A DNA stretch of 64,000 nucleotides from contig NC_039512.1 in assembly GCF_003672135.1 (NCBI RefSeq), positions 8,076,874 through 8,140,873 of the forward strand, written 5' to 3'. Positions within the stretch are counted from its first letter, which is position 1. Each line of letters begins with the position of its first letter. The notes beneath the pieces are model-generated. The model was given only the letters and a program-made list of their open reading frames with translations, did no database searches and was not told the DNA's origin. The DNA is from Ooceraea biroi. Its lineage: Eukaryota > Arthropoda > Insecta > Hymenoptera > Formicidae. A program made the position numbers and the translations under genes. This document shows, piece after piece, positions 11,191 to 22,990 of the stretch.

Positions 11191-13400
11191 TCAGCTGCGC
11201 ATTTTACTACTTCTGTATCACAATTTTGGAAACCATCCATTTTTTCAGAATAGAAGTTTAGCTGTTAGCATATATTTGTTTTTTTAATAATAAAAATTTC
11301 TTGCTTGAAAAGATTGAGAAAAACTAACATTATACAGTTTTATCAAAGTTTATTAATTCTACTTGCGTATAATGTACACGTAGCAAGCTTCCTTTCGTAA
11401 TTTTTATTTTTTTTTTTCGGAAAATTACGTGGTACGTAATAGCGGAAAATAATGTTCCATGTAAGTAGCCGTGTGCACTTCCGCGCCAGTACAAACTAGC
11501 GCATAACTAGGCGGAATCTTGCCGGGAGTGAGATTTAATGGGTGCAGACCAACAGTGGGTGAGACAACCGAGCAACCTCAAAGCCAGGTGAAAAAACTTC
11601 TGATTATGTCGCGCATGAGGATAAAAGGGGGCGTGAAGGAGGCCGAGGGGTGGCGAGAAGGAAAGGAAGAGTGGAGAACCAACGCGATCGTGGAGCGTTA
11701 CTGCCAGCGGGAGGGGTGAGGGGGATGGTGGCGAATGCAGGAGTCGGAGGGGTGCATTTCTCGTTTGTTTCGCGCCGGAACAAAGGAATCTCGGATGACA
11801 AATGCCAAGCGCGCACGCGGTCAACCGGATCCGCGCGCAAGCAAGGAGTGTCGCGCTGCGGGGAGGATAAAAGAGGATGTTGGCAGCCCTGGGAGAGTCC
11901 GCCCTCGTACAAAGAACCACCCGTGAAAAATAATACTCGCTCTACCCCCCCCCCCCTCCCCACCACCCGCGGCCGCTGACCATCCCGATTCCGCGAATTA
12001 CAGCTTTTTGCGCGGCCAACAGCGAGGCGAAGCGAAGCTGCGAGCCTTCGTGCAGCGGCAGCACGTATCTAACGGTTAATGAAGTTGGCCGCAGCACACC
12101 CTCCATTCAACCCTGCCTGGCGCGCTCGACTGCCGCTGATAAGTCTCGGTTAAAGTTGATTGCTTTTAGTGGCGGGTCACACGACGGGCAGATTTTAGAA
12201 CAACCGTGCCTGCGACGCTCTGTAATCTGTGCCTGACGGCTCGTGCAAGAAATGATGGCTCGAACCGCGAGAAGATAGACGAGCTTGTCAGGGAACGAAC
12301 AACCGATTCCCGTGACTCCCTTCACGGTGATCAGTTCTCTTACCTGCTAGAAATATCCAAAATTAGATGATCAAATTCATGTCGCATTTGCAAAATGGAA
12401 GATGCGATGGTGGGGGCTTTAAACGGGTCTAAAGGGAATCGAATTAATTTTTGATAAAAGTTTTATGCAAGGAAACGGAGGACATTCTGTATAATTTATC
12501 ATTCCTAGCAAGAGATAAGGCTTAAGAAGCTGATGGAGCGTGTACGCCATTCTTAAGCACCAATGCATAGAAACAGTACGGTGAAGCGGTGAATAGCGCT
12601 CTGACTTGAGTTACAGTCGGGTATTCGCCATTGACCAGCCAGAATAGTCGGGTGTTCCTGATATGTCCCTCCGTCGAGGTTGATTACTTTCGGTATAAGG
12701 TCACGCCGTAGTACCGGCTGATTTCCGAAAGAGTTCCATCCGTTCTTCCGCCGACACGATAAAGGAGGAAGACCTGACAAGATTTAAGCGCGGTGAAAAT
12801 TCAACTTGGCAAACGATTTAATTGGATTGATGTATCCTAGTGAAATTGGAAAACGACGGGGTTGAAATGCCATACCCCTGCATAGCAGTTTTCGACCCTT
12901 ATGCGTTTCCTGTCAAGCGCCGGAGATGAGGATCCAACTGCAAAATGATACAAGTTTACATGCATGCAAACATCAGTGTATGTATACTGCTTGCCAAAGG
13001 ATGCTTGCGAAAGTTCGTATGATTTTAAAGCCATCTTCCTTCTGATCTTTCCCATTGCTTTCAAATGGTGGGATATCGTTGATTCATTAACTGCAAGCTG
13101 CTCGGCAAGCTCTTTTAATGTTTGGAACGAGTTTTCGTTGCTTCCAATTTGTTATTCTCCATCTATTTATGACCTTACGAACTTTTGCAAGCATCTAATA
13201 TTATGCATCGATACGTGTAAATAATCACTATCTCTTCAAATAGAACATTTCGAGTAAAAATATATAGTTACTCTTATCTATTCCTTTTAATCACGTTTTT
13301 CATATGATTATATTTACACATTTAAAAGACACTACGTATTATAGTTTTCCTATATTTCGATTGAAATTGACGGCTCTATCAGTATAGCGTTAAGTAACGA
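11191..13400. other. mixed DNA with a GC-rich core
   Basis: AT-rich to about 11460, GC-rich and CpG-rich to about 12340, then intermediate. Overlapping frames of 60-137 codons on both strands at 11507-11979 lie in the GC-rich core and show no recognisable domain. A run of 12 C lies at 11945-11956. No gene is recognised. Confidence 0.6.
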
Positions 13401-13897
13401 CTTCAATCTACGGACGACATTCAATGCGATTGAGTTCGCGTTTGCATCGTTCTCTTAACTTCTCGGAGCTCGATGAAATGCCTCGCATCGATTCCATGCG
13501 ATATTTACATTCTCTTGCGCGGCGTTGTTCCCGATACTTACGTCATCTTAAAATTGCGGCCTGGAGCTGGTCCCTGTTTCAAGAATGCTCGGCGTGTATG
13601 CGGCTTGGAACTACCGCGATTTGGAACACGCGGCAACGGACGTAACGACAATATTTTGGTACGATCCAATCTTCCCGAGCACGTTGTAGCGATCAGGTGG
13701 AAAATATCATGGCTGTATGAAGCGAAGCGGTCTACTTCCGGTTTGTAGATGTGCGCGTCGAACGATATGGAAGCTCTAGGAAAGAAACGTAAAAGAGAGT
13801 AGAGCAATAGAATTATCAATCATGTGAGGAGAACGTGTGTCTAAAAGGAAATGAAGAAAAGATAAATATGTCGCATGAATGTAATATTCTCAAATTA

Positions 13898-13929
13898 TTT
13901 CGCATCATGTGAATATACATGATGCGAAA
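13898..13929. repeat. 13-bp perfect stem, 6-nt loop
   Basis: TTTCGCATCATGT (13898-13910) and ACATGATGCGAAA (13917-13929) flank GAATAT. The stem is perfect. Too short for a standard pre-miRNA; it may be a paired protein site. Confidence 0.85.
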
Positions 13930-15271
13930 GGACGCTCTATGCTAATATTGTTAGTAGATATAAAATAATACATTAATATTAAATACTTCATTCCCAATTA
14001 ATTACAGCTTCTGATTAAGTCAATCAAACATTAATCAATATCACATAATACATAATCAAATATTGGCAGTATCACATAACGTATAATTATCATCTCTTTT
14101 GTTAATTATGTTTTATATTTGTCATGTTTTGAAGAATTTTCTATTTATTCCAGTCACTTTGATTTTGCATTTTATTTAGTATACTAATTACGAAAGTGAT
14201 TAAGTTTAATTAAAAAATTTCAAAATTATGAAATATAAAATTTTCTGTAATATAACATGTGTTATATGTACATTATTTCTTTAATTTATTGATTGTATTA
14301 TATTTAATTTTATGTCTAATATTGTATTACAGGTTTTATCTTGTATATAAAAAGTGTATATAAAATTATATATAAAAAAGATGCTATTTTTTAAAGTATT
14401 TCAAAATAATGTCTAGCACGAAAATATTAAACAAGCAATAAAAGAGAAAGAATATTAAAGATTAAGAAGTAGCATGGGGAGATCCAATTCAAATACTAAC
14501 ATCTGGTGCAACGGTGGTTTTCCGTTTTACGATGATTCCAGCCACTTCTTGTGTTCGAAAGTTCAGGTTCAGTTGGCACTTACCCGGTAAATTCTCTGGA
14601 AAAAGTTCGGAGAAAATACGATTCCACTCACGTTTTACTCACCGTACGAGTGTCAAATCCTCTCATTCGGCGCCGTACGTTTCATCGATACTTCATTATG
14701 ATTGCCACCGCGACATAATATCCGAAACGTGTTGCCTCGCACGAAAGATGCTTTTCTCTCGAACTTTCTCTTTTTGCCGTAACTGCGCCGCCAAGGACAT
14801 CAAGAAATCGATAGGTCATCGTAACTTTTTTACAGCTTAACAAAAGGTAAAAAAATTGGATATTACTAGAAGAAACTTTTATTTTGTAATAATACACAAT
14901 GAAAGCCTGTGAGTCTAAATTGATGAAAAAACACATTAATGATACTGCGTTTTGTTTCATTACATATTTTTTGTTTTATATTTTATAATAAGTTAATAAT
15001 GATATAAAGACTTATCGAGCATACATCTGGAATAATCAAAGTAGAAGTAAATGGGTGCTTTTGCTACTTTTTCATCTTAGATCGAGGATGCACCAGCTTG
15101 CCACCCTGAATCCAATATCCTATTGGATATTAAAGAATAACATTTGGAGCCATTACTTCGATTTGCATCAACGTCAATGATGGTTTTTGGGCGGTCAAAA
15201 ATAGAGAATGGAAGAATAGTGTTTAGTATTCTTAATTATTTTATGCCACACTAACAATTACATGATATATG

Positions 15272-15345
15272 ATTACATGATTAATAATATTATCTTCTGT
15301 TAATGTTAATTACATGAATTAATAATATTATCTTCTGCTAATATT
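15272..15345. repeat. 37-bp tandem duplication
   Basis: A unit starting ATTACATGA and containing AATATTATCTTCTG occurs at 15272-15308 and again at 15309-15345, with only a few differences between the copies. Confidence 0.9.
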
Positions 15346-17040
15346 AATTATACAAATTTAATATTAATTTAATTTATTGCATTTAGTAATATAATTCAAT
15401 GATTAAGAATTAATATATTAGTATTATATGTAGTATTTTATGTAGTAATCATAAGTAGCTAAAAGCGAATTTTATAATGTAAATTCTGCTATTTTCTATG
15501 CAGAAAACAATAAAATTTTAATCTAATTTACCCCAAAAGGTATGGAAGTACAAGTTACATAATGAAATTGCATAATGTCGCCATTGCATGAAGTTACGTC
15601 GTAATCACGTATGAAATTATATTATATTACATATTTCATGTTCGATTATTACATATCGCGCACATTACATAAATGTTGCGTATATTGTGTTGCAAGTGCT
15701 GCATTAGTAAATATAATTAAAGAATCCTTGTAAATCAAGTAATTATATTATAAAAAGCAATATAATACATATTTAATAATTATATCTAATAATTATATTC
15801 TTTTGCATACATTGTTTAATTTTGCATATTCTTTTCAATATTCAATTTTTCTACCTTTCTTATCAGTATATTGTCGAAATAAACTCGTCTACAAAAAGTG
15901 TAAAACATTTTATTATTTATATAATTATATTAATATTCTTAATTTACGTTTGATTGATATTTGTGCTTTTGTTGAAAAATATTAAAAGATTGTAGATTCG
16001 ATAAGAATCAATGTGAAAGTACCATGATCACGATTTCGTGCTTATGTGGCAATGATTATTCGAAGCTCAGCAATATTTTCAGATGTCTCGTGCATCACGT
16101 TGTACATACGCGTGCATGTAAGCAGGACGAGCGTCACACATGGGTGTAACTACACCCGCGAGTGGCATAGGATAACGTGCGACTGCTGCTCTGATAAATT
16201 GCTGAAAACGATTTGATTAACTTCTCGCCCATGCGTCACGCGTGTCGATCAGCCTTGCGGTTACACGGTTTACACGTGTCCTTACCTACGTACATGCGTG
16301 CGTGCTCATGAATATAATCTGGTGATTTACGCCCATAATCAGACCGCTGTATGCTTTTATTTTACTATTCCAAGGGTGATTTTATTTCTATTCTTATTGT
16401 AATCAGTGCGATAAGTTGATGATTGCTGTAGCGATACGGAAATATACACTATTATCGCAAAAATCTGTGATGCAAGGAAATAAAATGACAATTAATGTCC
16501 AATTATTATGAATTATTATCAATTAATATGAATTATTTGATGTGATGATCAACTGTTGCATTATATTTCTGTATCTTTTAATTTTAATCCTACCTAATTA
16601 TTAGCACATTGATGTAATAGCTATTGTGGAATCCTCGATATCTAAATATCCGACTATCTATGTAATTAAAAAGAATGACTATTAAATTCTCTCTTTATTC
16701 TCGCATTCTACTGAAAAAATTATACGCATGAAAAAAATTTTGGTGAAAACAAAGGTTTCATTATATAATAAAGTTTGCGTTGTATGACTCCTATATTATG
16801 TACACCGAAATACACCTGTAGAAATCTAGTTCAAGTGATATGCGCCGCACTATAATGCATGAAACGCGTCATGTGCGCTTTACGCGCAAGTGCGCATTTT
16901 GAAGACTCGCTAATGGTGCTTTGCATACACACTTTATATACGAGAAAGAGTAAAGAGGTACTACAATGATATAGTGTTAATCGCATGATTACAAACTAGC
17001 AACATATTATCTATTAACTCAGTTACGATGTGCAAAAACA

Positions 17041-17620
17041 AATTAATTCGAGGCACTAGAAAGTACTTGATACACTTGATACACTTGATGCACGATGATA
17101 CTTTAATGTCGAGAGCATAAAAGCGAAAGAATAATTCAGTTCAACTTGGGTCGGCTTGGCATGTAACACATCGCTGACCGGCATTACGAATTCCGCGTGA
17201 TCCGTCCGCCGCCTGTATATCCCGGATGCGTTCCGTTTATGCATGCATAACGAAGTCTCGAGGAAAACCGGGTTGGACGTTCGTGGAGGCCGTTCATCCA
17301 CGGGAGGAAGGAGAGGTTTCGGCTCGCTGGCTGATTCTCGCACGACGGGGTGTACAGTATTAGTAGCTGCTTGTCAACCGTCCCCACCGTCCTCCTCCTC
17401 GCTCTTGACGCGTGCATCATCGTGGCTTTGTCATTAGCACAATAGCGAAACTCTGCCATCGCGTTGTCCTGGCAAATATTGCGGAAGCTTGTAAATCTCC
17501 AAGAGCTCTGTTCCGGTTCAACAGTATTTTTTTCTGCAAAAAAGCGCGGTTTTTACGGATAATTTAGTCTGATTCGCGCGTCGCGAACGTTTATTGCGAT
17601 GACATGGTGCGAAATTTATT
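17041..17620. other. CpG-rich island
   Basis: GC-rich between AT-rich flanks. Frames of 64-95 codons overlap on both strands without a recognisable product. It begins with a nonamer repeat. Confidence 0.55.
17066..17090. repeat. 9-bp tandem repeat x2.8
   Basis: CTTGATACA occurs at 17066 and 17075, with a partial third copy at 17084. Confidence 0.9.
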
Positions 17621-19100
17621 ATTATACGGTTGTACAGAGATATGGCAAAATATAGCTTTTTTAAATTTTACTCTTTTGATAATGTTAATATGATATATAT
17701 AATAATAATACACATCTATAATACGATATGTTTTAAATATTCTACATTCTTGCTATGATCGTGTACGTATATACTGAATTTCGCACAAAGATGTTGGACC
17801 AATATCAGCTTGACGCTAATTGAAATTCCTCGGCAAAATTGTTGAAAGCTATGACCACATCAGAGAGGAGATGCAATTTTCCTACGTTCATCAATTAAAA
17901 GGAGCATTACATGGAGATATTGCTTGATTGATAACCATCATATTGACTGTTAACAAGTTCATTAGTTAAAAGCAATTGATTGAATTAAATAAATCATTAT
18001 CTATGAATTAGATATAATACAATTTAAAATTTAAAACAAATATATATATTCTTACATCTTTTTATATTTTTCTTCCTTTTAATTTCCATATTTTTAATCT
18101 TTATTATTCCTTAGCCTTCACTTTTATTTCGACTATTATTATCTTTAGATTGCTATATATCGATATTTATATCGATAAATGTATCGAAAGATGTAATTTC
18201 ATATTGATTATAATTTTTACCTATTTAAATAATTATTTCGAGTAATTAGGACTGTCGTCTTCTGTACCGTGCTATTTTCTTCAGTTTGATGAATTTTTAG
18301 TTTGATGACATCTCTTCTGACATAATTTTGCGAGCGTAATTATCGGCGTTTCTCGCATTAAATATCGCGGCCGGATATTTTGCACGAAGTCGCTTTGTAC
18401 ATATTTTTATGAATTTTACTTTGACGTCCCATGAGATAGGAGCGTTGCTTTTTCACGTTACGTGAGAACGCCAGGAAACGGGATGGTGAAAGGGTGGACT
18501 CGGGCAGAGATCGTCGAGGGAGAGAACACGTGCGCGCGCGCGTGGAAGAAAGCGGGGGAAGGAAAAAAAAGCGTTTGAATACGAGTAGAAAGTGATATAA
18601 AATATATCCGTATTTTTTCAAGGGATTCGCCGCCACCACGGTCGGTCCGAATCCTGGATTTCGTTTTGATGAGTTTTCCCGTTCCGCCTACTTCTCCATT
18701 TTAGCCCTCCCCGAAAACCCACAGTTCAATCGCTGCCATTGAATACCAATGTAAACGCTCTCGGTTTCTACGGATTTTTTACTTCTGCATTTTGCCCTCC
18801 TCGCGACCACCGCCACGTCCCTTGGGACACACTTTCACGGACATTCCCAAAACTCTTCTTGAAAAACCGACCAAGAGGGTGTGGTGCGGTTTCTTCGAGG
18901 GTACTTTACCGATCACAGGAAGAATTGAGATATTTGCCTCGTACGTTTTCCGTCCCATGGTGGCTCTCTTGAACTGCGCATAAATAGGTAGATGGTGGGC
19001 ACGCTTTAAAGGGGAATCTTCGTTCTCATTCACCAGTTGCAAGCACATCCTTAAACGTAGAATACACATGAATCATTTATGAACAACTGGAGAAACCACT
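17621..19100. other. AT-rich, then mixed DNA
   Basis: AT-rich to about 18340, including the paired TATCGATA sites. More GC-rich from 18360 to 19070, with a run of GCGCGCGCG near 18533. No gene is recognised. Confidence 0.65.
18158..18186. promoter_or_regulatory. paired TATCGATA (DRE-like) sites
   Basis: The palindrome TATCGATA occurs at 18158-18165 and 18170-18177, with starts 12 bp apart. A further TATCG half-site is at 18182-18186. TATCGATA is the DREF element of Drosophila and its CGATA half is the BEAF-32 motif. The presence of such factors in this organism, and use of the site, are inference. Confidence 0.3.
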
Positions 19101-20080
19101 GAATTCCAGAAACTCAAGAAATTGTGATTTATATTGGGTTGTAACATATATTCATCCCGTACTTCAGTGTTTTTAATAACGAAAATATGTTACAACCCAT
19201 ATTATTAAAAAAAACGGGAGGAAAATATATATATTATGATCCAATATCTTCTAAGCATCATATACACATAAATTAAATTAGCTACAAATGTCATTAGTTA
19301 CACCAAAATTTAACGACATTTGAATTTGTTTCAATTTTTGTATGTGATGTACCACTATGTGTGTTACATACGTTGCTACCGTAATAACTGTTATGATTAT
19401 AGCAAAGATCAAGATATCAACAGCAAACGTCACGTTACGTATGCAAATAACTGCAAGAAAGAACTGGCAGTGCGTTTGTTCTCTAGTAGAGTACATCCAC
19501 GATCATAAAAGCACGCCGAAGAATAAAGCCGGTAGCCGCGGCGCGGTGAATGCAGCTAGATTTTCAGTAAACTTTATCGCGGCTTGAATTGCAAGTTTCG
19601 TCACACGCGCGTGCATGGCACAAGCATAACAACGCCAACGCGAAATTTTTTTGCATTTGCCGCGGAAGGGAGGAGTCGACGACTGATTTAATCACCGGCA
19701 ATAACATAACGAACAGCACAAACGGAGCCGGTTCAAGGCTACTTGGATCACGGTTCTCGTCTCGTCGGATGCATCTGTTTCCCGAGGATTTTATAACGTT
19801 TCGCTGCGAGGGACGCAGAAGGAACGCCGTTGCGTAACGTCGCTGAGGCCGCGTGCGGAAATGCTACGAAAGAATTACTGAGAGCCGACATTAATATGTA
19901 GCAGCGGACAGCGCGGGAGTGACGACTTTTAATGAAAACGCGAGAGACATACATGCCGCAGCGTAACGGATGCGACCGAGAGATAAAAAATGATGAAAGC
20001 CTCGGAGAAAGGGAGAGGCAGGGGGTGGGATTCAAGCGCTGTAACGTGTATTACACGACAGGGTGCAAAGCTGCTCTCAT
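19101..20080. other. AT-rich DNA, then CpG-rich island
   Basis: AT-rich to about 19490, with the short inverted-repeat element at 19135-19199, then a CpG-rich island to 20060. Frames here (72-96 codons) show no recognisable product. Confidence 0.6.
19135..19199. repeat. 65-bp inverted-repeat element, MITE-like
   Basis: TGGGTTGTAACATAT (19135-19149) and its exact reverse complement (19185-19199) enclose 35 bp. The ends start close to (T)TGGGTTG and lie next to TA dinucleotides, as Tc1/mariner ends often do. It is very short for a transposon, so a paired binding site is also possible. Confidence 0.55.
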
Positions 20081-21200
20081 CCGTGACCAGTTTCCTTACT
20101 CTCCAGTTTAATTTGGAATTTCAATTGCTCATAATTATAAATTCTTTACTTTTTTTGAAAATATTTTGTTTTTCGTGTCCTAAATTTTTTTGTCACCAAA
20201 TTGTGTCATTTTTTACGACTTTAATTGATCATCCTTTCAGGCAGCGATGTTACTCTTCGACGACGCAAAGTATAATTTGATGAAAGTTTATATAAAAGAT
20301 TGTATCGTTCGATTATATAGTCGTTAAAAAACATTTCTGATATTTTTAATGCCTCTACGAGTGGAAAATATTAAATATCCATCCAGCACACATCGAACAT
20401 AAGATATAAAGTAGGATATGAATGCATCTCGCGAGATACAAACGCGCAACATGCACTCGCGCCTGAAACCCGATGGAGAGAGAAGCGCGATCCTTTTCAA
20501 AATAAACGGATGCAAATGATCGAACCGCACGGTTGCATCATGCGCGCGAAACGTATTCTATTGTCACGCTCGACAAAATAAACATATAGCGGGGGCTGGT
20601 TCACATTTAAGCTCGATATCGGCTCCACCGGTGCATTCGGCGTGCGATGCTTCAGGAAAAACACACCGGCGGTATCTTCGGGCAGAAGTGCGCGACCCGC
20701 GGATCGCTCTCGGGGAACCTAAATAACGTTCGCGGACGCAGACGTAGTCGCGTCACGGAAACGCACGGACGCCACCGCTTGGCGTGGATAACGGAAGATA
20801 CGTGACTTTCCGCGGAAGGGAAACTTCCCTCGCGCGGGGAAGGAGATGCAAGATATAAACGGATCGATGACGCGCGGTGGCTGTTCAGTTATGCGGCCGG
20901 AAATCGAGAGGGAGAGGGAGAAAAGCGACCGCGAAATCTCTACGGCCGCGCGAATGGCGTGGCTGACCGATCGATCAATCAGCCGCGAGGCTCTCCGTGT
21001 CGATCGATCAATGAGTGCGGAGTTGGAAGGTCGGCGAACTGCCGCGCGCGCGGACTCGCTGGGATCATAGAGCGCCGTCATCGCCGGCGATTCGCATGGG
21101 TGGAGGATTACGTTGCTCGGATGGACGCAAGGCGATTTGAAATCAAATATAGTAGCCCTACAGCAGTCAGCCTGCGATATATATCTATCTTTCACCGCTC
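20081..21200. other. short AT-rich stretch, then GC-rich island
   Basis: AT-rich to about 20380. GC rises through 20400-21200 and CG is very frequent at 20640-21120. The 158-codon minus-strand frame at 20719-21195 is low-complexity (Ser/Arg-rich) and overlaps plus-strand frames, so it is probably compositional. CGATCGATCAAT occurs at 20968-20979 and again at 21001-21012. Confidence 0.5.
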
Positions 21201-21720
21201 AGCGTAGCGTAGTGAGACTATGTGGGATAAAAATAGCAAAGATTGTAATACATTAGCATATTGGCACGAAATGACGGCAAATGAGTGATACAAATTGCAC
21301 CTAATGTGCCACCCCATAAGATAGCGATAACAAAAGGTGCGAATGCATGCAAGATTGCATAGTCGTACATTATATACATTATGCACATGCATTGGACATG
21401 AATAAGTTGATGGAAATTTTCGGTGAATTTGGAATTTTAATGTACGTTTACTCCCATAAGCTGTCAGTTACCACGTTCCGTTCTAAATAACATAGTAACG
21501 TCAGAAGACGACAAAATGACGTCGTCTTCTGATGTCACTTTGCTACTTGGGGCTATAAAACGAAATGTCAATGTCGTCATTAAAACGTTATTAAAACAAA
21601 ATCTTATCAATATTATCATTCAGAAATAAATATTGTTTTCTGGAAAAATGTGCACAGAAACTCAAATCGCAGCTTGACTAACAAGAAATTAAAGACGTAA
21701 GATCCATTATAACGATAAAA
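21201..21720. other. intermediate non-coding DNA
   Basis: No gene is recognised. The one notable structure is the near-perfect hairpin at 21494-21539. Confidence 0.65.
21494..21539. repeat. 19-bp hairpin, 8-nt loop
   Basis: Positions 21501-21512 (TCAGAAGACGAC) pair perfectly with 21521-21532. The stem continues outward to 21494/21539 with one G-U pair and one mismatch. The loop is AAAATGAC. A small RNA hairpin, a palindromic transposon remnant or a paired binding site are all possible; the precursor would be shorter than usual insect pre-miRNAs. Confidence 0.8.
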
Positions 21721-22990
21721 TTCTAAAAGGAGGGATGAACAGGGCAGGTCGAACGGAATCTATACGCACGGATATAAATAGAAAGAAAGCGGCAATATCT
21801 TTAGAAGAATATGTGCGACCTATATATCGCGCGCGTACGCTGTATACGGGTACATATCCCATCGCTCTCATACATAGCAAGCGACATTTGAATAACATCG
21901 TAACGCGCCAGGTAGAGCAGCAAACCTCTATAGTTTCTATCGCCGGTATCTTACCCTGCCCCCGTGGCCAGACTCGTTCTTTTTCTTTACCCGGTACGAC
22001 CCGACCGTGCGATACCTGCGCCCCGGTGCCCCTCGCCGACCTGCGGCCGATGATGTCGATTTAAAATTCTAATGCTGCGCGCCGCGCAACTTTGTTCGTA
22101 GCGCGGTCATAGACGCGGTGGCATCCAAAAATGGGTTACCTCGCATTGCGGCTCCCCCGAGCGGTGCACGCTCTCACTCGTGCATAGCACAGACGCTGAA
22201 GTGAACGACGCTGAAACCGGAAGCCGCTGACTGCTACGGAATCAGACTCACCGCGGAGTCAAAGGGTTATGAAACACAGCGGCCTGGGCTCTTAAATGTC
22301 ATGCAAACTCGATTCTCCTCTCCGGCGTCCTCGTTTCCGCCGCCGCCCGGCGGCATCCGAACTTCGCGAAAGGAAAATTTTCGAGTCGGGCTTTTGCCGT
22401 TTTATTGCTCGATACCACACCTCGCTCGAGGGACTCGCGGAGGCGGCGCTTCGGGGCAGAGGGAAATTCTCGGCAGAGCGGAATAAATATGTATGCTAAG
22501 CCGAATGGGGAAGGTTTCGACCGCAGTCGTCTCTTGGGTGCGATGGTCGCCGCGCGTCACGTTGTCTCTGCGGTTCCGCCGCTCAGAATGCTCCGCATCG
22601 ATCGATGATTGCTTCGATTTGGTGATATGTACATTCGGAGTACGGCTGTCGTCGAGGAGGGAAGCGCACGCAAAGGTATCCGCGACGGGGGTAGTAGCTA
22701 CCGCGTTGACTCGAGTTCGTGCACGAGCGAGTCTAGGATATACTTGAATTTCCACGCACGTGCCTGATCCACCATCTTTCTTGCCATTGCTCCCTCCCCC
22801 TGTGCCCGGAAAAATCGAGTTGCAGCCCGGGACAACCATAAACTCAATCCCTTTCGCCGCTACCAGGCATGATGTCGGCCAGGCACTGTAACCTTGATAC
22901 AATCTTGCAGCCGACCGTCTCCGGGAGTTGCGCGCACGTGCGAGCTACTGCGACTGCATGCGAAGCGCATTACGGTTTCTTTGATCTAGG
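21721..22990. other. strong CpG-rich island
   Basis: One of the GC-richest stretches. Frames on both strands reach 166 codons (22402-22902, minus) but overlap each other and show biased residues rather than domains. A promoter or enhancer island is plausible. I see no TATA box or splice pattern that would place a transcript. Confidence 0.5.

Larger units (their letters stand above)
13401..17040. other. small island, then AT-rich DNA
   Basis: A CpG-rich island spans about 13400-13800. AT-rich DNA follows to 17040, with less AT-rich patches at 14500-14830 and 16030-16330. Named structures are the hairpin at 13898-13929 and the tandem duplication at 15272-15345. No gene is recognised. Confidence 0.65.

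Noticed and set aside
12140..12730. Similar words around 12155 and 12680 (GTTGATT..CTTT..GGTCAC)
   Set aside because: Matches are short and interrupted and could be chance, so they were not called a duplication.
20719..21195. 158-codon minus-strand frame
   Set aside because: Ser/Arg-rich and compositional. A repeated DRS-type word in it comes from a duplicated CGATCGATCAAT DNA motif.
22402..22902. 166-codon minus-strand frame
   Set aside because: It is in one of the GC-richest stretches, overlaps plus-strand frames, and the translation is biased (Arg, Thr, Pro, Gly) with no motif.
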